From contig CADBOW010000059.1 of assembly GCA_902796375.1 (NCBI GenBank), positions 1 to 13,119 of the forward strand: DNA of 13,119 bases, written 5' to 3'. Positions 1 through 6,226 of the stretch are shown one piece after another. The position numbers and the translations under genes are program-made. Position 1 is the stretch's first letter. Each line of letters starts with the position of its first letter. The notes beneath the pieces were generated by a model. It was not told the origin of the DNA, searched no databases, and saw only the letters and a list, made by a program, of their open reading frames with translations. The DNA comes from an uncultured Lachnospiraceae bacterium (lineage in GTDB: Bacteria > Bacillota > Clostridia > Lachnospirales > Lachnospiraceae).

Positions 1-561
1 AACAAGGAGGCAATCCTTGCATCTGCAAGAACCCGTTCCGATGCCATCATTTCCGAATCCGTAAATGAAGCGAACCGCCTTGTGGATACCAATCATATAA
101 CAGAGCTTGCCAATATCCGGGCAAATGAGATCCTGGATGCTGCAAGACAGGAAGCAGACCGGATTCTGGCAGATGCGAATGCAGAAGCAAATGAGGTTCG
201 TCTGGGAGCAATGTCCTATACCAAGCAGAAGCTGTCTGATATGAGAGACTTCTTTGCAGCTACTCTGGAAGCAGACCGTGAGAACTATAAGAATCTGGTT
301 GACAGCCTGGAGAACAGCGTATTCACACTGGAGACAAATATGAGCGAAGTGGATGCCAGCATCGGGCTCCTGACAGGTGTAGCGCCGGTACAGCCGATCC
401 CGGAGGCTCAGCCCACATATGCGGCACAGAAGTTTGCAGCTGCAGCAGCTGATTCGGATTTTGATGATGACTTTGATGCAGGGGATGAGGACGAAGAGGA
501 AGAGGACGACTTCGACGACGATTTCGAAGATGATGAGGATGATGATTTCCTTGATGAGTGA
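1..561 (+). CDS. Coiled-coil protein with acidic C-terminal tail (5' end missing)
   Basis: The reading frame is open from base 1 and ends at TGA 559-561, giving 186 visible residues; the true start lies upstream. An in-frame GTG at 82 has no convincing ribosome binding site, so I read through it. Visible residues 1-125 or so are rich in Ala, Glu, Arg and Asn with heptad-like spacing, resembling DivIVA-like or V/F-type ATPase stalk (subunit b/H-like) coiled coils, names often given to such proteins by automated annotation. The last ~35 residues are almost entirely Asp and Glu broken by Phe (DDDFD, EDDFDDDFEDD). There is no membrane segment in the visible part. In related Clostridia a gene of this type often sits between coaD and the tmcAL homologue, which fits the position here, but that is recollection. 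A structural or scaffolding role is inference; no catalytic motif is visible. Confidence 0.75.
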   Translation, partial: NKEAILASARTRSDAIISESVNEANRLVDTNHITELANIRANEILDAARQEADRILADANAEANEVRLGAMSYTKQKLSDMRDFFAATLEADRENYKNLVDSLENSVFTLETNMSEVDASIGLLTGVAPVQPIPEAQPTYAAQKFAAAAADSDFDDDFDAGDEDEEEEDDFDDDFEDDEDDDFLDE

Positions 562-585
562 TCATCCCGGATATTATGAGAAAAA

Positions 586-613
586 CCGCCACAATCACGT
601 GGCGGCTTTTTTT
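586..613 (+). terminator. Bidirectional rho-independent terminator between convergent genes
   Basis: A perfect 7-bp stem CCGCCAC (586-592) / GTGGCGG (599-605) with a 6-nt loop is followed by a T7 run at 607-613. On the other strand the same stem is followed by TTTTT (complement of 581-585), so it can also end the tmcAL transcript arriving from the right, 46 nt beyond that gene's stop. Confidence 0.9.
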
Positions 614-650
614 GCGCGATACAGCCAGCAGGCATGCGTGCTTGCATAAT

Positions 651-1886
651 TTATAAAACAGAGGGAGTTCTTCTCAGCTCCTCCGGCAGGGAAAGACCAT
701 GGGCGGAGAATACAAGCTGGCTGTAGAAGCGATAAGCGGTCTGATCGATATTCCAAAGCCTCGCCGATACCGGGTCGGCCGGCTGATAGGAAGCCTTTCG
801 TGTGATGACGGTGAGATCCGAAACTGAACGGAGCAGATGTGTGCTTTCACTTCGTGCACTGAGCAGATTCAGATACAGGGGGATCTGCCTCAGACGGTGG
901 AGGGGAACACGGTCTTCTTCAAGGATCCCGAGGATCAGATGCAGAAGTCCCCGGGTGATCCGTCCTCTGGTCTCGTTTTTCCGTTTCATATTTTCAACCA
1001 GGGTTTCATAGTCGGTAGGAAGGGGCTGCTTCCGGAGGCGGTGGTACATTTCCGGTGTCATCCCCATGGGAAGCCGGTCTGTTCCGGACTCTGCCGGAAG
1101 CTCCAGCATTTTCGAGGCCAGATACGGCATCATGCCTTCCGGAGACAGGAGCAGGTGCTCCGAAACCGGCTGATATACCGCGGCGGATCCTTCGGGAAGG
1201 GAGTCCCGGAGGTAGGAGGCCCTGTTCTGCCGTGCTGTCTCCGCCGGACCGTCAGTCAGGGAGATCAGATGATTCCGGATCCCGGTGGCCGATGCCCGGA
1301 CTCCGGTATGATAATCGGAGCTTCTGTGGATGAGGCAGGGCTGAATGGGACTTCCCAGACGTTTGATGGCGGTCATATACTCCAGCGCCAGAATGTTGTT
1401 CGGCTCCCGGACCAGAGGACGGACGGCTTCGCCCAGGACTGCGGCAAGAGCGTTTTCTCTGGCTGCAGGGAAGCTGAGTCCTTCCTTCTGACCGAGCCGC
1501 AGGATTTCCCGGTATGGATCCGGCTCATGGATGATACAGTCTCTGATCTCTGCAAATGCTTCCGGATCTGCATTTTCGACGCCGAAGGCCAGATGATCCA
1601 CCAGGGAAAGCCTGGAGAGAAGCAGCACGGCACCCTCGGCGAAATCTCTGGCACTTCCCGTGGCGAAAAGCACCGGAAGTTCAAAGACCAGGTCGATCCC
1701 CGAACGGACGGCGGCTTCGGCGCGGCTGTATTTATCCAGGATCATGGGGAGCCCCTGCTGGGAGAAACAGCCGGACATGACGGAAACGGCATATGCGGCT
1801 CCGGTCTTCTTCTTCGCCTCCGAGAGGAGATGGGCATGTCCTTTGTGATATGGATTGTATTCACTTATGATCCCGAGAACTGACAA
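651..1886 (-). CDS. tmcAL: tRNA(Met) cytidine acetate ligase (YlbM family)
   Basis: This enzyme activates acetate with ATP and acetylates the wobble cytidine (C34) of elongator tRNA-Met to N4-acetylcytidine, in the cytoplasm. The 411-residue length matches the family. The N terminus has the nucleotidyltransferase-like fold signature G5-I-I-S-E-Y-N-P-Y-H14-K-G-H17, the HxGH motif of this superfamily. Further family hallmarks are the SGCFSQQG segment near residue 39, the DKYSRAE segment near 51, and the PNNILALEY segment near residue 160. The start is a TTG (1886-1884), chosen because AAAGGAG (1900-1894) lies 7 nt upstream and the protein then begins exactly at the conserved GIISEYNP motif. The gene is convergent with the coiled-coil gene and divergent from recA, and has its own promoter and terminator. 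The rare TTG start may lower expression (inference). Confidence 0.93.
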   Translation of the reverse strand: MSVLGIISEYNPYHKGHAHLLSEAKKKTGAAYAVSVMSGCFSQQGLPMILDKYSRAEAAVRSGIDLVFELPVLFATGSARDFAEGAVLLLSRLSLVDHLAFGVENADPEAFAEIRDCIIHEPDPYREILRLGQKEGLSFPAARENALAAVLGEAVRPLVREPNNILALEYMTAIKRLGSPIQPCLIHRSSDYHTGVRASATGIRNHLISLTDGPAETARQNRASYLRDSLPEGSAAVYQPVSEHLLLSPEGMMPYLASKMLELPAESGTDRLPMGMTPEMYHRLRKQPLPTDYETLVENMKRKNETRGRITRGLLHLILGILEEDRVPLHRLRQIPLYLNLLSARSESTHLLRSVSDLTVITRKASYQPADPVSARLWNIDQTAYRFYSQLVFSAHGLSLPEELRRTPSVL

Positions 1887-1925
1887 TAGAGGGCTCCTTT
1901 CCCCAAAACGGATTTCTGTTAAAAG

Positions 1926-1954
1926 ATTATAATAGAGTAGTTTTTAAAAATCAA
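1926..1954 (-). promoter_or_regulatory. Probable sigma-A promoter of tmcAL
   Basis: Read on the minus strand, a -35-like TTGATT (1954-1949) is followed after 17 bp by a perfect -10 TATAAT (1931-1926). It lies 40 bp upstream of the TTG start of tmcAL, giving a leader of about 30 nt. A second TATAAT at 1961-1966 on the + strand lacks a good -35. Confidence 0.7.
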
Positions 1955-2033
1955 ATGTGATATAATGACATTCGCAAATCATCTCGGTTCCGGAGATCAC
2001 AACCATTCTGTTTTCTGTTTTTTCTTTTTTCGG

Positions 2034-2062
2034 TTGACATTTCCACAAGAATATTATACTAT
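2034..2062 (+). promoter_or_regulatory. Probable recA promoter
   Basis: A perfect -35 TTGACA (2034-2039) is followed by an AT-rich -10 region: TACTAT (2057-2062, 17-bp spacer) or TATACT (2055-2060, 15-bp spacer). Transcription would begin near 2068, just ahead of the LexA box, a usual place for steric repression. Confidence 0.75.
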
Positions 2063-2073
2063 ATCAAAAGAAA

Positions 2074-2087
2074 CGAACATACGTTTG
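2074..2087 (+). promoter_or_regulatory. LexA (SOS) operator upstream of recA
   Basis: CGAACATACGTTTG matches the Gram-positive LexA (DinR) consensus CGAAC-RNRY-GTTYG/C, with half-sites CGAAC and GTTTG separated by 4 bp. It lies between the -10 region and the ribosome binding site of recA, so LexA bound here would block transcription until DNA damage triggers its self-cleavage. No other convincing box of this kind was seen in the window. Confidence 0.88.
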
Positions 2088-2103
2088 ATAACGGGAGGTT
2101 ATT

Positions 2104-3138
2104 ATGGCAGACGAGAATAAGATCAAAGCGCTGGATGCTGCACTGGTTCAAATCGAAAAGCAGTTCGGTAAAGGCTCGGTGATGAAACTGGGCGATCAGA
2201 ATGCACATATGAATATTGAGGTTGTGCCCACAGGCTCCCTCAGCCTGGATATTGCCCTTGGGATCGGCGGGATGCCGAGAGGCCGTGTGATCGAGATCTA
2301 CGGACCGGAGTCCAGCGGTAAGACCACAGTGGCTCTGCATGTGGTGGCCGAAGTACAGCGGATGGGCGGTATTGCCGGGTTTATTGACGCGGAGCATGCG
2401 CTGGATCCGGTATATGCCAGAAATATCGGTGTAGATATCGATAACCTGTACATTTCCCAGCCGGATAATGGGGAGCAGGCACTGGAGATCACAGAGACCA
2501 TGGTTCGTTCCGGAGCTATGGATGTGGTGGTCATCGATTCGGTTGCAGCACTTGTTCCCAAGGCTGAGATCGACGGCGAGATGGGAGATTCCCATGTGGG
2601 ACTTCACGCACGCCTTATGTCACAGGCGCTTCGTAAACTGACTGCAGTGATCAACAAGACCAACTGCGTCGTGATCTTTATCAATCAGCTGCGCGAGAAG
2701 GTAGGAGTCATGTTTGGGAATCCCGAAACCACCACCGGCGGACGCGCCCTGAAATTCTATGCATCTGTCCGTCTGGATGTGCGGAGAGTGGAAGCCCTGA
2801 AGCAGAACGGAGAAGTGATCGGAAACCATGTACGTGTAAAGGTGGTAAAGAACAAGGTTGCTCCGCCGTTCCGTGAAGCGGAGTTTGATATCATGTTCGG
2901 AAAAGGTATTTCACGTGCCGGAGATATTCTGGACCTTGCAGCCAGGTATGATGTGGTCGTAAAGTCAGGTGCATGGTATTCCTATCTGGGGGAGAAGATC
3001 GGCCAGGGGCGTGAGAATGCAAAGCAGTATCTGGCGGAGAATCCGGAAGTGATGAAGGAGATCGAGGAGAAGGTACGTGTTATCGTGGGAGTATCCCAGG
3101 ATCCGGAGGGCGATCAGGCTTCGGGGGATCAGGAATGA
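2104..3138 (+). CDS. recA: Recombinase RecA
   Basis: RecA forms ATP-dependent filaments on single-stranded DNA, catalyses homologous pairing and strand exchange, and acts as co-protease for LexA self-cleavage. The 344-residue protein is full length for Firmicutes. Visible motifs are Walker A GPESSGKTT (67-75), the catalytic Glu in FIDAEHALDP (E97), Walker B VVVIDSVAAL (141-150), and loop L2 with the GNPETTTGG segment (206-214). The C terminus is short and acidic (DPEGDQASGDQE), as in other RecA proteins where such tails restrain DNA binding. ATG 2104 has GGGAGG (2093-2098) 5 nt upstream. It is preceded by a TTGACA promoter and a LexA box, so SOS induction is expected. Its stop overlaps the recX start by 4 bp. 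Confidence 0.99.
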   Translation: MADENKIKALDAALVQIEKQFGKGSVMKLGDQNAHMNIEVVPTGSLSLDIALGIGGMPRGRVIEIYGPESSGKTTVALHVVAEVQRMGGIAGFIDAEHALDPVYARNIGVDIDNLYISQPDNGEQALEITETMVRSGAMDVVVIDSVAALVPKAEIDGEMGDSHVGLHARLMSQALRKLTAVINKTNCVVIFINQLREKVGVMFGNPETTTGGRALKFYASVRLDVRRVEALKQNGEVIGNHVRVKVVKNKVAPPFREAEFDIMFGKGISRAGDILDLAARYDVVVKSGAWYSYLGEKIGQGRENAKQYLAENPEVMKEIEEKVRVIVGVSQDPEGDQASGDQE

Positions 3139-3593
3139 TCTCGGCATGGGACAAGTCCATAGAACTGCTGGCACGAACGGAGATATCCTCTTCGGATCTG
3201 GACCGGAAGCTGAGAAGCCGGGGCTACGACCGGAAGGAGATCGATGAGACGATAGCCAGGTTATATGCTGCAGGATATCTGAGTGACGAGAGGTATGCCA
3301 GAGCATACATCCGTAAGTATTCTGCCAGCCGGAGCTCAGGAAGGATCCTTCGGGAATTGCAGCAGAAGGGTATTCGGCCGGAAGCACCGGAACAGCTGCT
3401 GGAAGAGATATATCAGGAGGAAGACCGCACGGAAGCATCTGTGCTTCGGTCCCTGATCCGCAGCAGACTTCGTGGGATCGCGGATCCCGGAGAGAAGGAG
3501 ATCAACCGGATCTATTCCTGGCTTCTTCGAAGGGGATTCGCCTATCATACGATCCGTGATGCCATAAGTGATATTATGTCGGAACGGGTCTGA
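3135..3593 (+). CDS. recX: RecA regulator RecX
   Basis: RecX binds RecA filaments and limits or disassembles them, tuning strand exchange and SOS signalling. The 152-residue protein shows the family's repeated three-helix units: the RTEISSSDLDRKLRSRGY segment (14-31), the AAGYLSDERYARAYI segment (45-59), which is the most conserved RecX signature, and a last unit ending LLRRGFAYHTIRDAI. Size is typical of short bacterial RecX. The ATG at 3135 overlaps the recA stop in the sequence ATGA, with GGGGGA (3123-3128) 6 nt upstream, so translation is probably coupled and both proteins are induced together from the recA promoter. A hairpin followed by a T-rich stretch comes directly after the stop. 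Confidence 0.95.
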   Translation: MISAWDKSIELLARTEISSSDLDRKLRSRGYDRKEIDETIARLYAAGYLSDERYARAYIRKYSASRSSGRILRELQQKGIRPEAPEQLLEEIYQEEDRTEASVLRSLIRSRLRGIADPGEKEINRIYSWLLRRGFAYHTIRDAISDIMSERV

Positions 3594-3599
3594 TCTTTC

Positions 3600-3645
3600 G
3601 CTGCATTGTCGCACCGATGCAGTCAGCTTTTCATTTTTCTTTTTG
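3600..3645 (+). terminator. Probable terminator of recA-recX
   Basis: GCTGCAT (3600-3606) can pair with ATGCAG (3617-3622) plus a nearby AGC, and is followed by a broken T-rich run (TTTTCATTTTTCTTTTTG). The loop is 10 nt and the U-tract is interrupted, so it may be leaky, allowing some read-through into the next gene. Confidence 0.5.
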
Positions 3646-3700
3646 TAACAGGTTAATTCTTTCATCCCGAAATATGTTTCTGAATTGAAAAGGAGATAAT

Positions 3701-4624
3701 ATGAACGTGGATGAACTTCAAAGACATAAGGATATTAGAAACGATGCTAAGAACAGGCTTCCGGATATGATACGGGAGCGCCTGGGGGACTATCAGCTTG
3801 AGTCGGTGTATGCCCATGATGTAATGAAGAATAACAGTCAGGTTTTGCTGGGAGTGACGGTTGTTCCGAAGGAGCAGGATATGGCACCCTGTATTTATGT
3901 TGAACCGTATCTGCCTCCGGATCCGGCACGCTTTTCCGATGAAAGGATCTGGGATGGGATTGCCGAGAGAATGGCTCGGGATTTTCGGTATGCACTTGAA
4001 GTGATCGAACCGGACCAGGTGGAGCTATTTGATGAGAACGGGCTTGAGGAGAAACTGATCCTGGAACTAATCAGCAGAGACAGAAACCGGGAACTGCTGG
4101 AGAACGGGGTATATAAGGAATATTTGGACCTGGCTGCGGTTCTTCGGTGGGAGATGATCTGCGGTGGCAGGATCGGAAGTGTGTCGGTTTCGAAACCGGT
4201 GTTCCGTAAATGGGGACGATCCCTTGATGAACTCTATCAGATCGCACTTCGGAATACCATGCGAAAATATCCTCTGCGGATCGAACCATTGCGGGATGTG
4301 ATCGAAGATCTGTCCCAGGGCCTGCTTCCTTCTACAGATAGCCCCTTTTTCTATGTGGGAACGGAACGCGGGATTCAGGGGAGCATTGCGATTCTGTATC
4401 CCGGAGCATTGAGAGAGATCTATCGGAGGATCGGAGAGGAGTATTATATCATTCCTTCCAGTATCAATGAGCTGCTGGCACTTCCCGCTCAGGATGTTGC
4501 AGGGCTTGAATATCTGAAGGATCTGATCAGTGAGATCAATTCCAATATGCTGGAACGGACGGAGGTGCTGACGGATGCACTGTATGTTTACCGGCCGGAT
4601 CTGGATGAGCTGGAAATAGTATGA
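3701..4624 (+). CDS. DUF5688-like protein of unknown function
   Basis: This 307-residue protein resembles the DUF5688 family, which I recall as abundant in Lachnospiraceae and without a known function. Family-like features are an N-terminal half with a VLLGVTVVPKEQDMAPCIYVEPYL segment pattern (two beta strands around residues 48-71), a YLDLAAVLRWEM segment near residue 140, an IALRNTMRKYP segment near 180, and a C-terminal GSIAILYPGALREIY...YYIIPSSINELLALP block around 226-266, the part I find most characteristic. There is no signal peptide or membrane helix, so it is probably cytoplasmic. AAAAGGAG (3688-3695) sits 5 nt before the ATG. I see no clear promoter in the 107 nt after recX, so it may depend on read-through or an unrecognised promoter. 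No nuclease, toxin or enzyme motif is visible. Family call from memory; function unknown. Confidence 0.75.
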   Translation: MNVDELQRHKDIRNDAKNRLPDMIRERLGDYQLESVYAHDVMKNNSQVLLGVTVVPKEQDMAPCIYVEPYLPPDPARFSDERIWDGIAERMARDFRYALEVIEPDQVELFDENGLEEKLILELISRDRNRELLENGVYKEYLDLAAVLRWEMICGGRIGSVSVSKPVFRKWGRSLDELYQIALRNTMRKYPLRIEPLRDVIEDLSQGLLPSTDSPFFYVGTERGIQGSIAILYPGALREIYRRIGEEYYIIPSSINELLALPAQDVAGLEYLKDLISEINSNMLERTEVLTDALYVYRPDLDELEIV

Positions 4625-4677
4625 ACCTGAATTGGATGAAGATTTGTGTTCTATCGATTATTTTTTATACAATTCCA

Positions 4678-4706
4678 TTGACGCATCTTTCCCTCTGTGA
4701 TATAGT
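4678..4706 (+). promoter_or_regulatory. Promoter of the cold-shock gene
   Basis: TTGACG (4678-4683) and TATAGT (4701-4706) are separated by exactly 17 bp, a near-consensus sigma-A promoter. Transcription would begin near 4713, leaving a leader of about 50 nt before the ATG at 4763. Confidence 0.85.
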
Positions 4707-4762
4707 AAAGAGGTGATTTGTTCAAAAATCGCACGAATACATTTTTTTGGAGGTTTTTTGAG

Positions 4763-4966
4763 ATGGCAAAGGGGACTGTAAAATGGTTTAATAACCAGAA
4801 GGGTTTTGGATTTATTACAGGTGAGGACGGAAAGGATGTTTTTGTTCATTTCTCCGGTCTGAACATGGAAGGATTTAAAACTCTCGAAGAAGGACAGAAT
4901 GTAGAATACGATGTTACCGAAGGTGAAAAAGGACCTCAGGCAACAAATGTAACTGTAATTCAGTAA
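4763..4966 (+). CDS. Cold-shock domain protein (CspA/CspB family)
   Basis: This 67-residue single cold-shock domain binds single-stranded RNA and DNA and acts as an RNA chaperone in the cytoplasm. It begins MAKGTVKWFN and carries both nucleic-acid-binding motifs: RNP1 KGFGFI (about residues 13-18) and RNP2 VFVHFS (about 27-32). Length and sequence are standard for the family. The ATG at 4763 is chosen over upstream in-frame starts because TTGGAGG (4748-4754) is correctly spaced and the protein then begins at the conserved MxxGTVKWF. Base use is more AT-rich than in neighbouring genes, as expected for a highly expressed gene. It is monocistronic, with a strong promoter, a ~50-nt leader and a ~120-nt 3' UTR ending in a terminator. 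Which paralogue it is cannot be told from one copy. Confidence 0.97.
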   Translation: MAKGTVKWFNNQKGFGFITGEDGKDVFVHFSGLNMEGFKTLEEGQNVEYDVTEGEKGPQATNVTVIQ

Positions 4967-5057
4967 TTACATTCCGGCGAGACGAGCTTTACATCGTACC
5001 CGGTTTGAATCCGATAAATAGATTCTGAGCCAGATACCAGTGAAAGTGAAGTTTGCG
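4967..5057 (+). other. csp 3' untranslated region, possibly structured
   Basis: About 90 nt lie between the csp stop and its terminator stem, with no reading frame that looks real. A 7-bp perfect hairpin TGTAATT (4954-4960) / AATTACA (4965-4971) spans the stop codon. Short further pairings are possible, such as CGG/CCG around 5000-5012 and ACGA/TCGT around 4982-4999. No known riboswitch or RNA family is recognised. It could be a plain 3' UTR, a stability element or the source of a small RNA. Confidence 0.4.
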
Positions 5058-5091
5058 AGGAGCTGATGACGATTGTCTTCAGCTCCTTTTT
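5058..5091 (+). terminator. Strong terminator of the cold-shock gene
   Basis: A 9-bp perfect stem AGGAGCTGA (5058-5066) / TCAGCTCCT (5079-5087), extendable past a T-T mismatch by GAC/GTC with a GATT loop, is followed directly by a T5 run (5087-5091). Confidence 0.93.
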
Positions 5092-5130
5092 GTAAAACTG
5101 CATATATTGAAATATTATTTTCAGTAATAA

Positions 5131-5159
5131 TTGACAAAAACCGCTTTTATGAATACAAT
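5131..5159 (+). promoter_or_regulatory. Promoter of the TetR-receiver-rarA operon
   Basis: TTGACA (5131-5136) and TACAAT (5154-5159) are separated by 17 bp. The predicted start near 5166 leaves a ~55-nt leader. An AT-rich inverted repeat, ATTATT (5114-5119) / AATAAT (5126-5131), touches the -35 box and could be an operator, possibly for the TetR protein itself (inference). Confidence 0.82.
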
Positions 5160-5219
5160 AATTATGGGGACGAATGTGTAAGCAAAGACTATGTGATTGT
5201 TAAATAAAGGGGGATTTGA

Positions 5220-5828
5220 ATGACAGAGAGTTTTATTTCGACCAAGGATCGAATTATCTCTACGGCAATCGATATCATAAGTGAATCAGGACTCTCGAAT
5301 CTTACGACAAAGACCATCTCTGTCAAGGCGAATCTGTCTGAACCGTTATTATATCGTTTTTACGGGGATATAGATGAATTGCTGGTTGATGTGGTTAATT
5401 ACTACTTCCGGTTTGACAAAGGGATTCGTAAGACGATTCAGGCAAAGGAAGGTACCAACCTGGAAAAGATCAGAGCCTACGTTGAGAATTATGCAATCTA
5501 TTATGAGAACTATTATACATTGTCAACGTTGATGCTTCAGTATGAAGAGCTGCTTCATAACCCGGCCACCCGGGAACTGGTGGTTGCAGGTGCCACAGGT
5601 CGCAGAGAATATGTGACGGGGCTTTTCGCGGCGGCTCTGGATGCGGGTGAGATCAAGAACGGTCTTCATCCGGCCAATCTGGCGGATGTGGTTCATGGCT
5701 ATATCCGGGCCGCCTGCCTGAAGCGCAGGTTCGGAGCGCAGAGAGGATCCCTGGGTAAAGAGATTGTTATATTTATAGATCATATGATTCGATTGATTTC
5801 GACAGAGAAAAGCGGAGGTGCATTATGA
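5220..5828 (+). CDS. TetR/AcrR family transcriptional regulator
   Basis: A 202-residue probable DNA-binding repressor. The N-terminal ~55 residues match the TetR helix-turn-helix: KDRIISTAIDIISESGL (helix 1, about 9-25), then TTKTISVKANLSEPLLYRFY (recognition region, about 29-48) and the following DIDELLVDVV helix. The remainder is the all-helical ligand-binding and dimerisation domain, which does not reveal a ligand. ATG 5220 has AAAGGGGG (about 5206-5213) upstream. It is the first gene after a strong promoter, so autoregulation is plausible. Its stop overlaps the next gene's start in ATGA, and its last codons carry that gene's GGAGG, so the receiver protein is translationally coupled to it. 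TetR proteins commonly control a neighbouring transporter; here the neighbours are a receiver and rarA, so the target is not obvious. Confidence 0.92.
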   Translation: MTESFISTKDRIISTAIDIISESGLSNLTTKTISVKANLSEPLLYRFYGDIDELLVDVVNYYFRFDKGIRKTIQAKEGTNLEKIRAYVENYAIYYENYYTLSTLMLQYEELLHNPATRELVVAGATGRREYVTGLFAAALDAGEIKNGLHPANLADVVHGYIRAACLKRRFGAQRGSLGKEIVIFIDHMIRLISTEKSGGAL

Positions 5829-6220
5829 GGGTTTTAGTAGCCGAGGACGATCAGGCGAGCGGAAAGTTTTTATCAAAGCTGTTATCCCGGTACGGCGAGG
5901 TTGTGCTCACAACAGACGGGATTCAGGCGGTGGATACATTTGTCGCTGCAGCTTCAGAGAAGAACTTCTTCGATCTGGTGTGTCTGGATATTATGATGCC
6001 GAAGATCGACGGATATAAAGCACTGGCATCGATCCGTGATGCAGAACGGAAGTTGGGAATACCGCGTATCTCAAGATGCAAGGTGGTTATGATCAGTGCT
6101 CTGGATGAGGATTTTGATGCGGCCTATGCAAGCGAAGACTATGATGACTATATCTGTAAGCCAATCGATGTAATGAAGTTTGATACGATCATTCGGAAAC
6201 TGGGTGTTGTAGAAGGATAA
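5825..6220 (+). CDS. Stand-alone CheY-like response regulator receiver
   Basis: The whole 131-residue protein is one receiver domain with no output domain. The phosphorylation site residues are present: acidic pair E7/D8/D9 (VAEDD), phosphoacceptor D55 in CLDIMMPKIDGY, switch residue S91 (MISAL), and K112 in the CKP motif. Such proteins pass phosphate between histidine kinases and phosphotransferases or act by protein contact. No kinase gene lies in the window, so the partner is unknown. The ATG at 5825 overlaps the TetR stop, with GGAGG (5814-5818) 6 nt before it. Only 6 nt separate its stop from rarA. An unusually acidic stretch (DEDFDAAYASEDYDDY, about 94-109) lies between S91 and the lysine, around the alpha4-beta5 face used for protein contacts in this family. 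Confidence 0.93.
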   Translation: MRVLVAEDDQASGKFLSKLLSRYGEVVLTTDGIQAVDTFVAAASEKNFFDLVCLDIMMPKIDGYKALASIRDAERKLGIPRISRCKVVMISALDEDFDAAYASEDYDDYICKPIDVMKFDTIIRKLGVVEG

Positions 6221-6226
6221 TCATAT

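Noticed and set aside
419..649. Small frames on both strands across the acidic tail and terminator
   Set aside because: They arise from the repetitive GAT/GAC/GAG codons read in other frames and run across a strong terminator.
837..1883. Open frame of 348 codons on the + strand opposite tmcAL
   Set aside because: It is a shadow of tmcAL: no ribosome binding site or recognisable motif, low-complexity Cys/Gly/Arg-rich translation, while the opposite strand encodes a complete family protein.
1961..1966. Second TATAAT on the + strand as an upstream recA promoter
   Set aside because: No acceptable -35 lies 16-18 bp upstream; the TTGACA at 2034 is a better match and fits the LexA box.
4718..4762. 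Upstream extension of the cold-shock protein
   Set aside because: The extra residues precede the conserved start, and the GGAGG before ATG 4763 falls inside this stretch; promoter position also leaves it as leader RNA.
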